A DNA stretch of 64,000 nucleotides from Vreelandella songnenensis (GTDB lineage: Bacteria; Pseudomonadota; Gammaproteobacteria; Pseudomonadales; Halomonadaceae): assembly GCF_003002925.1 (NCBI RefSeq), contig NZ_PVTK01000001.1, positions 620,001 to 684,000 on the forward strand, written 5' to 3'. The notes under the pieces were generated by a model. It saw nothing but the letters and a program-made list of their open reading frames with translations. It made no database searches and was not told where the DNA came from. This document shows, in pieces, positions 17,467 through 26,070 of the stretch (positions are counted from its first letter, which is position 1; each line of letters begins with the position of its first letter). The translations under genes and the position numbers were made by a program.

Positions 17467-19235
17467 GACGCTCCTTCCCACAGTAATAACAGGGCCAGCA
17501 TGACAGCAAGGGCCATCATCAGCCCACTTGTATGGTGTCGCATCCAGCCTTCCATGGCCGTCAGCTGCGTAACCGACTTCATCGCCCGCGTCTCGATGGC
17601 CAGGGCAATATCCACACACCTGGCCTTGAGAGCAGCAAAGCCATGCCCTGCCCGGCGCACGCCTTTCAAGACGTGTTGGCCAAGCCAGGCGTAAGGCCAC
17701 CACAAATCGCCGGCGGGCGGCGTGGCCAGGCGTCCATAGCGCGTTACCAGCAAGCCAAACGCTACCACCAGCACGCCCGCCGGCAGCGGCCACATGAGGC
17801 TTGTCCACTCCTTGAGCGGCGGTACGACGGCGCTGCCCTCGGGAAGCGGCAGCCACAGCGGAGTGATCAACGCCGCAACGAGCGCTGCAAGCCAGGCGCC
17901 CCACTGCCCGGGGTGGCTACCACCAGCACTGCGCTGCTGCCACTGGCGCCACAGGCTGACGCTGACCAGCGCCGACGTCCCTACGGCTGCCCAGGTAAGC
18001 AGGCTGATCAGCGTTTCATGGTGCATTTCATACAGCGCGCTTTTCACGCTCCACTTGCTGATCAAGCCCCCGGCAAAGGCGCCGGTCAGCGACAGCGCGG
18101 GCAGCGCAAGCAGCATCCAGATGACCACCGGCGACCAGCGTGGCATATGCTCGCTGATGCTGGTGCCCATGAACAGCGCCCCCTTGGCAAGCGCGTGGTG
18201 GGCGGCAAACAGCACCACGCCCGGCAGCAGCAGCGGCCATACTTCGGGGGCTGCCAGACCCATGGCCACCATGGCGGTCAGCATACCCATCTGACTGATG
18301 CTCGAATACGCCAGCACCGCCTTGGGATGATGCTGCCAGACGCCGTAGAGTGCGGCGCCGAACGCCGCCGCAAGCCCCGCGATCAGCATGATGTTGCCCA
18401 GCTGGGTCAGCGCCGGTGACAGCGACGCCTCGCCCAGCGGGAGCACGTAGATCCACCCCAGCAGCCCTGCCTTGATCATGGCGCCACTCAGCACGGCGCT
18501 GGCCGGGGCCGGAGCTGCCGGGTGGGCCAGCGGCAGCCAGACATGCAAGCCGATCACTCCCGCCTTGACGCCCAGCCCCAGCCACAGCAACGCCGCCATG
18601 GCCACGCCGTAGTCAGAGGTTGCCACCGCCTCGCGAACGCCCTCCAGCATCACACTTTGCGTATCGCCCGCGGCCCATAAAAGGCCCCCCAGAATCATCC
18701 CCTCCCCCAGCACCGCCAGGATCAGATACGCCCTGGCGCCAAGCTTGGCATCAGCAGTGCCGTTGTGCACCACCAGGGCATAGGCGGCGAACGTCATCAC
18801 CGCAAAGCCCAGGTAGAAGCTGGCAATATCCTGGGCAATGATCAGCAGCACGTTGCCCGAAAGCGTCACCGGCCACAGCAGCGCCAGGCGCAGCAGCCGG
18901 CGCTCGGCGGCGCTATCACCCGTCTGGGCGCGCGCCTGCTCCTTGGCAAAGTAGCCGCGTGCGTGAACCGCGGCAAAACTCCAAAGCAGCGCGGTAAAGG
19001 CAAGCCAGGGGCGGCTGAGCGCATCAAGCGACCACTGACTACCCAGCATCCAGGCATCCATTGCCCACTGGGCCTCGCCGGCGTACGCCAGCAAGAGTGC
19101 CGGCCACGCGGCGCTTAGCCACCACCCGGTAAAGTAGCGCCGGCGCGCCACCGGCGTGCGGTAGGCCTGCCATATCCCGAGTGCCGCTACACACAGCGGC
19201 CAGCCAAGGGCGAGTATCAGCAGCAGCGTGGTCAT
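17463..19235 (-). CDS. antiporter-like membrane subunit (NuoL/HyfB/MrpA-D type), third in operon
   Basis: A 590-residue polytopic protein of the proton-conducting membrane transporter family. Lys224 (GVKAGVIGLHVWLPLAHPA) and Lys255 (AMIKAGL) correspond to the conserved lysines of the ion channel. By eye, aligning on YALVVHNGT, the conserved helix-5 glutamate falls on Ala145, so the glutamate is missing. The C-terminal ~100 residues include an amphipathic stretch and a final helix. The ATG overlaps the previous stop by 4 nt. Together with the two neighbouring homologues it would form the ion-translocating arm of a complex. Confidence 0.85.
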   Translation of the reverse strand: MTTLLLILALGWPLCVAALGIWQAYRTPVARRRYFTGWWLSAAWPALLLAYAGEAQWAMDAWMLGSQWSLDALSRPWLAFTALLWSFAAVHARGYFAKEQARAQTGDSAAERRLLRLALLWPVTLSGNVLLIIAQDIASFYLGFAVMTFAAYALVVHNGTADAKLGARAYLILAVLGEGMILGGLLWAAGDTQSVMLEGVREAVATSDYGVAMAALLWLGLGVKAGVIGLHVWLPLAHPAAPAPASAVLSGAMIKAGLLGWIYVLPLGEASLSPALTQLGNIMLIAGLAAAFGAALYGVWQHHPKAVLAYSSISQMGMLTAMVAMGLAAPEVWPLLLPGVVLFAAHHALAKGALFMGTSISEHMPRWSPVVIWMLLALPALSLTGAFAGGLISKWSVKSALYEMHHETLISLLTWAAVGTSALVSVSLWRQWQQRSAGGSHPGQWGAWLAALVAALITPLWLPLPEGSAVVPPLKEWTSLMWPLPAGVLVVAFGLLVTRYGRLATPPAGDLWWPYAWLGQHVLKGVRRAGHGFAALKARCVDIALAIETRAMKSVTQLTAMEGWMRHHTSGLMMALAVMLALLLLWEGAS

Positions 19236-20737
19236 GGCAGATACTCCCCAACCGCCACCCGGGTCGCCCAGTCCAGCGGGCTGAACGGCAGCCCGGCAAA
19301 CAGCCCGGCGGCCAGGCTGATAGCCGCGGTGAATACCGCAGGCCAGAGCAGCCAGCCGTGAGTTTCAAGGCGCCCCAGGCGCTGCTCGTCGGGCCAGTGG
19401 CCATGGCCGTGGGCCGGCCCCACGCGAAACCACAGACGATGCACAATGGGCAGAAAATAGATCGCGTTGAGCGTGCTACTGGCCACCAGTACCGCGACTA
19501 CCCAGTACATGTCCGCCTGGATAGCGCCAATGCCCAGGTACCACTTGGTGATGAACCCCGCCACCGGCGGCAGGCCGATCATGCCGAACGCGCCGATGGT
19601 AAAGGCCAGGCTGGTCAGCGGCATGCGCTTGCCGGCACCGTCCATTTCATCGATCCGGTGAATGCCCAGCTCTTCGGCGTAGATGCCCGCACAGAAGAAC
19701 AGCGTAACCTTCATCAGCCCCTGATGCAGCAGATGGGCAAGCGCCCCGATGGTGCCAAAGGGCCCGAACAGGCTGACGCCGAGTATCACGTAGGAGACCT
19801 GGCTGATGGTCGAGAACGCCAGCCGGGGCTTCAATTCCTGCTGGGCAATGGCGCGCATCGACCCGTAGATAATGGTGATACAGGACGCCACGGCCAGTGC
19901 CGTGGTTACACCCAGCTCAACGCTGAGCTCAATGCCATACAGATCGTAGATGATGCGCAGGATGCCGAAAGCTCCCGCCTTGACCACGGCCACCGCATGC
20001 AGCAGCGCGCTGACCGGCGCCGGTGCCACCATCGCCCGGGGCAGCCAGCCGTGCAGCGGCACCATGGCCGCCTTGACCGCAAACCCGCCCACCAGCAGGG
20101 CAAATATCAGCGTCAGCAGCACGCGGTGATCGTCCAGATAGTCACCCAGCCCGCGCTCGGAGGCAAAGGAGTGATCCCCGGTCAAGCTGTAAAGCAGTAC
20201 CACGCCAAACAGCAGCACGACGCCCGCAGTCAAGGTATAGCGCAGATAGATACGACCGGCATTGAGCGCCTTGTCGGTCCCCGAATGCACGACCAGCGGG
20301 TAGGTCGAAAGCGTCAGCATCTCGTAGAAGATCAGGAAGGTGAACAGGTTACCGGCTAGCGCAATGCCCAGGGTACTGGCCACACAGAGGCTGAAGAACC
20401 CAAAGAAGCGCTTGCGGTTGGCAGTGCCTTCCAGATAACCGATGGCGTAGACCGTCGTACATAGCCAAAGCACCGAGGAGAGCCCGGCAAACATTACCCC
20501 GAGCGCATCGGCGCGCAGCACAAAATCGATATTGCCCACGACCTGGAAGCTGAAGACCGCCTCATCGCCATTGGTGATCCGCTTGACCATCAGCGCCACC
20601 AGGCTGATCTTGATGACCGCGGCGGTCAGGTTGACACTGGTGCGCACCCGCCTTGCCTCTTCCGGCAGCGAGAAGATGATCACCGCCGCCAGCAGCGAAG
20701 CGGCCAGCGCCGTAAGAGGTAGCCAGGCGGCGTTCAT
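19232..20737 (-). CDS. antiporter-like membrane subunit (MrpD/NuoM-like), second in operon
   Basis: A 501-residue protein of about 14 helices from the Mrp/complex I antiporter family. The helix-5 glutamate is present as Glu139 in FYEMLTLSTYPLVVHSG. The channel lysines are Lys222 (FAVKAAMVPLHGWLPRAM) and Lys253 (VVKAGAFG). This complete set of residues predicts an active proton or sodium pathway. It overlaps both neighbours by 4 nt. Of the three homologues it looks most like a canonical MrpD, where Glu and Lys are essential for Na+/H+ exchange. Confidence 0.88.
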   Translation of the reverse strand: MNAAWLPLTALAASLLAAVIIFSLPEEARRVRTSVNLTAAVIKISLVALMVKRITNGDEAVFSFQVVGNIDFVLRADALGVMFAGLSSVLWLCTTVYAIGYLEGTANRKRFFGFFSLCVASTLGIALAGNLFTFLIFYEMLTLSTYPLVVHSGTDKALNAGRIYLRYTLTAGVVLLFGVVLLYSLTGDHSFASERGLGDYLDDHRVLLTLIFALLVGGFAVKAAMVPLHGWLPRAMVAPAPVSALLHAVAVVKAGAFGILRIIYDLYGIELSVELGVTTALAVASCITIIYGSMRAIAQQELKPRLAFSTISQVSYVILGVSLFGPFGTIGALAHLLHQGLMKVTLFFCAGIYAEELGIHRIDEMDGAGKRMPLTSLAFTIGAFGMIGLPPVAGFITKWYLGIGAIQADMYWVVAVLVASSTLNAIYFLPIVHRLWFRVGPAHGHGHWPDEQRLGRLETHGWLLWPAVFTAAISLAAGLFAGLPFSPLDWATRVAVGEYLP

Positions 20738-22224
20738 GCGCTACCTCCATGCAGAAGATCCAGCGGAAAGTGTGCCAAGAGCCCCAGTGCGAAAGCCGCC
20801 AGCGCCAGACCCAGAGCGATGACATCCATTCCCGGTGCCAGCGGCTGATAGCGATGGCGCGGCGCCGTTTCCATGAACGAGTAGCGAAAGAAACGGAAGA
20901 TATAGGCAGCCGTCAGCAGCGTACCGACCAGCAGCGCGGCCACTGCCCACCACTGCCCAGAGATGACCATGGATTGCAGCAGCAGCCACTTGGCCGTGAA
21001 ACCCGCGCTGGGCGGCAGGCCCATCAAGGTGACCGAGGCAACCCCGAACACCAGCAGCGAAAGCGGCAGCCGCCGGCTGGTACCGGCAAGGCCCTCAAGG
21101 GTCTTTTCACCGGTGGCCAGTATCAGGTTGCCGGCAGCCATGAACATGGCCGCCTTGGCCAGAGCGTGGCCCATCAATTGCAGCCAGAAACCGTCCCAGG
21201 CAAGCGCCCGGGCAAGCGGGCTGATATCCGGCCCCAGCAGCAGCGGAAACACCACCATCAGATAGCCCAGTTGCGCTACGGTGGATGATGCCACCAGGGT
21301 TTTCAGCGATTCCGCCCGCCAGGCAATCAGCCCGCCCCACACGACCGCCAGCATGCCCATCCAGGCGATGACCCGCGGCGCCCAGAAGGTCTCGAACAGC
21401 AGAATGCTCCAGAGCTCAAGCAGCACGAACAGCGACGCCTTGACCACCAGACCTGCGTGCAGTGCGCTGACCGGCGTCCAGGCACTGGAGTGTACCGGCG
21501 AAAGCCAGGCATGCAGCGGAAACAAGGCCGCTTTCAGGGCAAGCCCCGCGCCCATCAAAGCCGCCGCCACCCAGGCGACCGGGCCAGGCTCCACCACCTC
21601 GGCAAGCCCGGCCAGATCCAGCCGCCCCCAGTAGCCCAGAATCAGCGCAACCCCCAGCAGATAGGCAAGCGAGCCTACCAGCGTAAGCAGTAGATAGCGC
21701 ATACCGGCCAGCAGCGCATCCGCCTGTCCAGACAGCAGCAGCATGGCCACCGCCGCCAGCCCCATAGTTTCCAGAGCGATGTATAGCGTCAGCAGATCCG
21801 TTGCCACCCAGGCAAGCGACAGCGCACTGATGACCGCTCCCATCAACGGCCAGAGCCAGCGGGCAAAACGCTCGGGGTCGGAAATACGTAAAAGCCCCGG
21901 CGTATAAAGCGCCGCTGCCGCGCCCAGCCACTGGGTCAGCAGCAACAACAGCATGCTGACACCGTTCAAGCGCAGCGCCACGCCAATACCGGAAAACTCC
22001 CACTGCCAGCGCAACACGCCCGCCTGCCGGGTATCGATAAGCAGAAAAATTCCGGCAGTCAGAATCACCGCGCACGCCAGTGCCACGGGCCACATCCGCC
22101 GGGGCGGAAAAATGGCGGCCAAGGCGCCGAATACAAGCGGCAATAACAGCGCCGCGGCCAGCGCCCAGTGGCTTGTCATCAGAGGGTCGAAGGTGCTGCC
22201 CGTCAGGCCAAACCGCCAGTTCAT
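20734..22224 (-). CDS. antiporter-like membrane subunit (MrpD/NuoN-like), first of three in operon
   Basis: A 496-residue polytopic protein of the same family. Glu152 in LYIALETMGLAAVAML is the helix-5 acidic residue. ALKAALFPLHAWLSPVHSS and LVVKASLF carry the channel lysines. The conserved GLPPSAGFTAKW near residue 410 matches the C-terminal half of NuoM/N-type subunits. ATGA overlaps at both ends show strict translational coupling. The subunit type cannot be fixed further by eye. Confidence 0.87.
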   Translation of the reverse strand: MNWRFGLTGSTFDPLMTSHWALAAALLLPLVFGALAAIFPPRRMWPVALACAVILTAGIFLLIDTRQAGVLRWQWEFSGIGVALRLNGVSMLLLLLTQWLGAAAALYTPGLLRISDPERFARWLWPLMGAVISALSLAWVATDLLTLYIALETMGLAAVAMLLLSGQADALLAGMRYLLLTLVGSLAYLLGVALILGYWGRLDLAGLAEVVEPGPVAWVAAALMGAGLALKAALFPLHAWLSPVHSSAWTPVSALHAGLVVKASLFVLLELWSILLFETFWAPRVIAWMGMLAVVWGGLIAWRAESLKTLVASSTVAQLGYLMVVFPLLLGPDISPLARALAWDGFWLQLMGHALAKAAMFMAAGNLILATGEKTLEGLAGTSRRLPLSLLVFGVASVTLMGLPPSAGFTAKWLLLQSMVISGQWWAVAALLVGTLLTAAYIFRFFRYSFMETAPRHRYQPLAPGMDVIALGLALAAFALGLLAHFPLDLLHGGSA

Positions 22225-22901
22225 TGACGTGTCTCCTTGAGCCCACGGCTACCCAGCAAGGCGTTCTCCCCTTCCAGCCGATAAAGCCTGCGAATCACCA
22301 ACGCACCCAACAGCGAGCCAAGCCAGGCAACCACCAGGGCCGTGGTAATCAGCGCCTGGCCCTGAGGGTCGGTACCCGCAAGCCCGGCCAGCAGCAGAAA
22401 GACACCGGAACCCAGCACGTTGAAGGCCAGCAGCCGGCGCACCAGATGCCGGTGCCAGGCAAACGCGCCCATGGCGGCGGCCACCATCACCACCCCGGCC
22501 AGCAGCAGCGGGTGTTCGGTGGGCGAGTACACCATGGCGGGAAAGATAAAACGCACCACGGCCCCCACCATTAAACACCAGGCAAGTGCCAGCAGCGTGC
22601 GCATGACGCCGCGGGAAAGCGGCTCCTTGAAGTGATCGTGAGACGGCAATTTTTCAGAAGCGGGCGTAAAGACGCCCAGAGCATAAAAGAAGCACGGCGT
22701 GGTCAAAAGCGCTCCGATGATGCCCTCCATCAAGGCAAGCCAGGGCGCGGCAAGGGTCAGCCAGGCCAACGCCATGCACAGGGTAAAGGCAACAAAGAAG
22801 CTGCAGGCGCGCAGCAGGTGACGGTCAAATAGACAGAATAGCGCTGCTGTCACCAGACAGAGCGCTAGAACGACTTCGATAAGATCAACAGACGCGATCA
22901 C
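22221..22901 (-). CDS. fusion of DUF4040/MbhD-like and MrpC/NuoK-like subunits
   Basis: A 226-residue membrane protein with two recognisable halves. Residues 5-75 (ALCLVTAALFCLFDRHLLRA, then WLALMEGIIGALLTTPCFF) resemble the DUF4040 domain of MbhD and of MrpA C-termini. Residues 125-215 (RRLLAFNVLGSGVFLLLAG, then DPQGQALITTALVVAWLG) resemble MrpC/NuoK. In Mrp operons these are separate proteins, or the first is part of MrpA. The start appears to be a GTG with AAAGG very close upstream. It heads the operon, and nothing else lies between it and the divergent promoter region. Confidence 0.75.
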   Translation of the reverse strand: MIASVDLIEVVLALCLVTAALFCLFDRHLLRACSFFVAFTLCMALAWLTLAAPWLALMEGIIGALLTTPCFFYALGVFTPASEKLPSHDHFKEPLSRGVMRTLLALAWCLMVGAVVRFIFPAMVYSPTEHPLLLAGVVMVAAAMGAFAWHRHLVRRLLAFNVLGSGVFLLLAGLAGTDPQGQALITTALVVAWLGSLLGALVIRRLYRLEGENALLGSRGLKETRQ

Positions 22902-22975
22902 GGCCTTTGCTATCCTTGCACCGGCTTATAGGGAGTTTACTGTGCCTGCCTTTGCGCTACTTGTCGATGTACCTC

Positions 22976-23641
22976 TCAGCCAAGAAGCTTGGTGAGCCAC
23001 TGGCCGATATCGCCCACCTGCTGCGGGCAGAGTGCATGGGCCATGGGGTACTGGCGATAGTTGGCGTTGTAGCCCTGAGCCTTGAGGCGATCAAACGCTG
23101 CCCGCCCCAGGGTTTCAGCCACGATGGGGTCAAAGTTGCCGTGGTGTATCTCGATCGGCAGCGTACGGTTGGCCTCGCTCGCATCGATGCTGTCCGCCGT
23201 GGCGAAGTAGGTCGACATGGCCAGCAACCCGCCCAGCGGCTGCGGAAATGAAAGTGCGGCCTGATAAGCCACGGCGCCGCCTTGGGAGAAGCCCGCCACG
23301 ATGATTCGCCGACTGTCGATGCCTTGATCGATCTGCTCCTGAATCAGCGCCTGAATACGCTCGGCCGAGTGCTTGAGCTGCACTTCGTCCACCCGGCGCC
23401 CCAGGTCCATGGCAAGGATATCGTACCAGGCGGGCATGACCATGCCGCCATTGACGGTAACGGCAAGCTTGGGCGCGTGGGGCATGATAAAGCGCACGTT
23501 CGCTTCACTCGGCAGGTTCAGCGCGGGGATCAGCGGCTCGAAATCGTGCCCGTCGGCCCCCAGCCCGTGAATGATAAACACACAGGCATCGGCGGGTTGA
23601 CCATTTTGCGGCTCAATAATCAGTTCGCCCGGAGCGGTCAT
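22976..23641 (-). CDS. carboxylesterase (alpha/beta hydrolase, EstB type)
   Basis: A 221-residue cytoplasmic serine hydrolase of the carboxylesterase/lysophospholipase group. The oxyanion region is FIIHGLGADGHDFEP, the nucleophile elbow is GFSQGG with Ser119, the acid is the Asp in HGNFDPIV and the base is the His in PMAHAL. The size fits family members that hydrolyse short-chain esters. The ATG has AAGGA upstream. It lies 75 nt after the start region of the antiporter operon on the same strand, and no functional link is apparent. Confidence 0.92.
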   Translation of the reverse strand: MTAPGELIIEPQNGQPADACVFIIHGLGADGHDFEPLIPALNLPSEANVRFIMPHAPKLAVTVNGGMVMPAWYDILAMDLGRRVDEVQLKHSAERIQALIQEQIDQGIDSRRIIVAGFSQGGAVAYQAALSFPQPLGGLLAMSTYFATADSIDASEANRTLPIEIHHGNFDPIVAETLGRAAFDRLKAQGYNANYRQYPMAHALCPQQVGDIGQWLTKLLG

Positions 23642-23711
23642 CGGCTACATCCTTACTTGATTGAAAAAAAGCACCCTAGCGTAAACCGGCACTCACGGCG
23701 AGAAGTTACGC

Positions 23712-25481
23712 TTAAAAGGGCCACACCAGGGGAATCAAGGCCACCGCAATCGCGCCGGTAAGCACGTTCAACCCGCCGCCCACGCGCAGAAAATCGCTGA
23801 TGCGATAGCCACCGGGGCCATACACCATCAAATTGGTCTGATAGCCAATGGGCGTCAGGAAACTGGCCGAAGCGGCAAACATGACGGTTACCACGTAAGG
23901 CATCGGGTTGACGCCCAGGCTTTCGGCGGCGGCCATCACCACCGGAAAGATGATCACCGCAGCACCATTGTTGGTCACCATCTCGGTCAACAGCGCCACC
24001 ACGCAGTAGGTACCCAACAGAAGTAGCCAGGGGCTTCCGCCCACGATATTCAAAACGCCCCCCGCTATGGCATCCGCCGCGCCAGAGCTTTGCAGTGCCG
24101 CCCCCACGCCGAAAGACGCCGCGATGGTCAGCAGCACCTGACTATCCAGCCCGCGCTTGGCGGCCTCGACCGAGCAGCAGCCGGTCAAAAGCGCCAGCGC
24201 CGCTCCGAGCATGGCGGCATTGAGCATGCTGACCACGCCAAGGGCTGCCAGCAGCACCGCGCCCAGCAATATCCCCCAGGCCAGCGGGGCCTTTTCATGC
24301 ACCGGCCGTGCCGAGCCGTTAAGTTCGCTGATGAGCAGAAAATCCTTTGACTGGCGGTGGCGCTCGATAAACGGCGGCCGGGCCTCGAGCAGCAGCACAT
24401 CCGCTGGCTGCAGGCGCACCTGCCCCAGGTTGCCCTTGACGCGTTCGCCGCCCCGGCAGATCGCCAGCACCGCAGCGCCGTATAGCGTTCGAAAGCGTCC
24501 GTCGCGAATCCGCTGGCCAATAAACTGGCACTGGCTGGAAACCACCGCTTCGACCAGACGGCGCTCCTTGAACTCCTTTTCAAGGCTCGAGGCGCTTTCA
24601 CGAGACGGCACCAGCCCGCGGATCTGCTGCAGCTCGACGGCGGCGTCGCTGGTGCCGGTGAATACCAGGCGGTCCCCGCCTTTCAACTGCTCGCCGGGAC
24701 CAACCACGCTGACCACGTTGCCGTCGCGCTCGATCTCGACCAGGAACAGCTCCTGCAAGTGGCGCAGCCCCGCCTCTTCCACGGTGCGATTTACCAGCAC
24801 GCCTTCGCGGTCCACCTCCATTTCGATAGTGAACTCGCGTGGATTGGCAAACACATTGGCAAGCCCTTCGCGCGCAGGCAGCAGGCGGGGGCCGAGTATG
24901 ATCAGGTAGGCAAGCCCGGCCACCGCGACCGGAAGCCCCACCCAGGCAAGGTCAAAAAGCCCCATGGCCAGATCCGGATAGCGGTCGACCAGCAGCCCGT
25001 GAACGACCAGGTTGGTGCTGGTACCAAACAAGGTAATGGTGCCGCCCAGAATCGAGGCAAAGCTTAACGGCATCAAAAGCCGCTGAGGCGAACGACGCAA
25101 CCGCCGGCTCCAGCTCATCACGGCGGGAATGTAGGTGGCAACGACCGGCGTGTTGTTCAAGAACCCGCTAAGGGAGGCCACCGGCAGCAGCAGACGCATC
25201 AAGGCCCCGCGCTCGGTTTTTGGCCGCCCCAAAACGTAGCGGATGATCAGGTCGATACCGCCGGTTTCACGAATGCTGGCCACCAGCACGTACATGAACG
25301 CTACGGTAAACAGACCACTATTGGAAAACCCGCTAAGCGCTTCGACAGGCGTCAGCACACCCAGCGTCATCAGCACGATTACCGCGCCCAGCAAAATGAT
25401 ATCCGGCCCCAGACGAGAGGTGGCCATTAACGGAAAAATAGTGACGACCACGGCCACCGCAATCCAGGCATCCAGCGACAT
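23712..25481 (-). CDS. SLC13-type permease with two RCK_C (TrkA-C) domains
   Basis: A 589-residue inner-membrane transporter. The membrane core is split around a central cytoplasmic region (about residues 210-390) that contains two TrkA-C-like domains (VEEAGLRHLQELFLVEIER and FIGQRIRDGRFRTLYGAAV). The transport signature LNNTPVVATYIPAV and its repeat VTNNGAAVIIFPVV lie in the two membrane halves, as in divalent-anion or sulfate permeases of the SLC13 superfamily. The substrate, perhaps sulfate or a dicarboxylate, cannot be decided. The ATG is preceded by AAGGAT. Confidence 0.88.
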   Translation of the reverse strand: MSLDAWIAVAVVVTIFPLMATSRLGPDIILLGAVIVLMTLGVLTPVEALSGFSNSGLFTVAFMYVLVASIRETGGIDLIIRYVLGRPKTERGALMRLLLPVASLSGFLNNTPVVATYIPAVMSWSRRLRRSPQRLLMPLSFASILGGTITLFGTSTNLVVHGLLVDRYPDLAMGLFDLAWVGLPVAVAGLAYLIILGPRLLPAREGLANVFANPREFTIEMEVDREGVLVNRTVEEAGLRHLQELFLVEIERDGNVVSVVGPGEQLKGGDRLVFTGTSDAAVELQQIRGLVPSRESASSLEKEFKERRLVEAVVSSQCQFIGQRIRDGRFRTLYGAAVLAICRGGERVKGNLGQVRLQPADVLLLEARPPFIERHRQSKDFLLISELNGSARPVHEKAPLAWGILLGAVLLAALGVVSMLNAAMLGAALALLTGCCSVEAAKRGLDSQVLLTIAASFGVGAALQSSGAADAIAGGVLNIVGGSPWLLLLGTYCVVALLTEMVTNNGAAVIIFPVVMAAAESLGVNPMPYVVTVMFAASASFLTPIGYQTNLMVYGPGGYRISDFLRVGGGLNVLTGAIAVALIPLVWPF

Positions 25482-25600
25482 AACGCAGCATCCTTAACAA
25501 TAAAAGCCTGCGCTATTGTGAAGCCTGCGCCATATTCTAAAAAGTTATTTTTAGAAACATTTAAATATCAAAATAGAATATATGTTTTTTTGCGCACACA

Positions 25601-25629
25601 AAAAACCCCGCTTGTTGAGCGGGGTTTTT
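25601..25629 (-). terminator. rho-independent terminator of the csp gene
   Basis: AAAAACCCCGCT pairs perfectly with AGCGGGGTTTTT around the loop TGTTG. Read on the minus strand it follows the csp stop codon by 47 nt and ends in a T-tract. It may also stop plus-strand transcription. Confidence 0.88.
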
Positions 25630-25676
25630 CAGCACGCTAGCGTTGACCGCTAGCGGCGAACATCAAGGGTTGTGAA

Positions 25677-25883
25677 TTAGTTCACAACTTTGATGTTGGA
25701 AGCTTGAAGGCCTTTTTTACCCTGGGTGACGTCGAAGGAAACCTTCTGGCCGTCTTGCAGAGTTTTGAAGCCGTCAGCTTGAATTTCGGAGAAGTGCGCG
25801 AACAGATCGTCGCCATTGTCGTCCGGAGAAATGAAGCCGAAACCTTTAGTGTCGTTAAACCACTTAACGGTACCAGTTGCCAT
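25677..25883 (-). CDS. CspA family cold-shock protein
   Basis: A 68-residue single cold-shock domain protein that binds single-stranded RNA and DNA and acts as an RNA chaperone. RNP1 is KGFGFI and RNP2 is DLFAHF, both intact. Length is typical. The leader contains AGGA about 9 nt from the ATG, within a small hairpin (25885-25899) that partly encloses the Shine-Dalgarno. A strong terminator follows, so the gene is monocistronic. Whether it is cold-induced or constitutive cannot be told. Confidence 0.96.
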   Translation of the reverse strand: MATGTVKWFNDTKGFGFISPDDNGDDLFAHFSEIQADGFKTLQDGQKVSFDVTQGKKGLQASNIKVVN

Positions 25884-25884
25884 G

Positions 25885-25899
25885 ATCGAAATCCTCGAT
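25885..25899 (-). promoter_or_regulatory. hairpin enclosing the csp Shine-Dalgarno
   Basis: On the mRNA, ATCGA-GGATT-TCGAT forms a 5-bp stem whose loop and 5' arm contain the GAGGA ribosome-binding site, 1 nt before the ATG. It could modulate translation with temperature. Confidence 0.4.
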
Positions 25900-26070
25900 A
25901 TATCTTAATGTAAAGCCGGGCAATACCCGAATTGCAGTGGGTAGGACAAGAAACTTTCACCAGACTTACGCATGGGCGTTCGGTACTGCTGACAACGTTC
26001 GACTTGCTAACCAACTGCATAAAGCATGCGCTCAACAAAAGCGCACGTCAACAATAGGCTTGAAAAAAAC

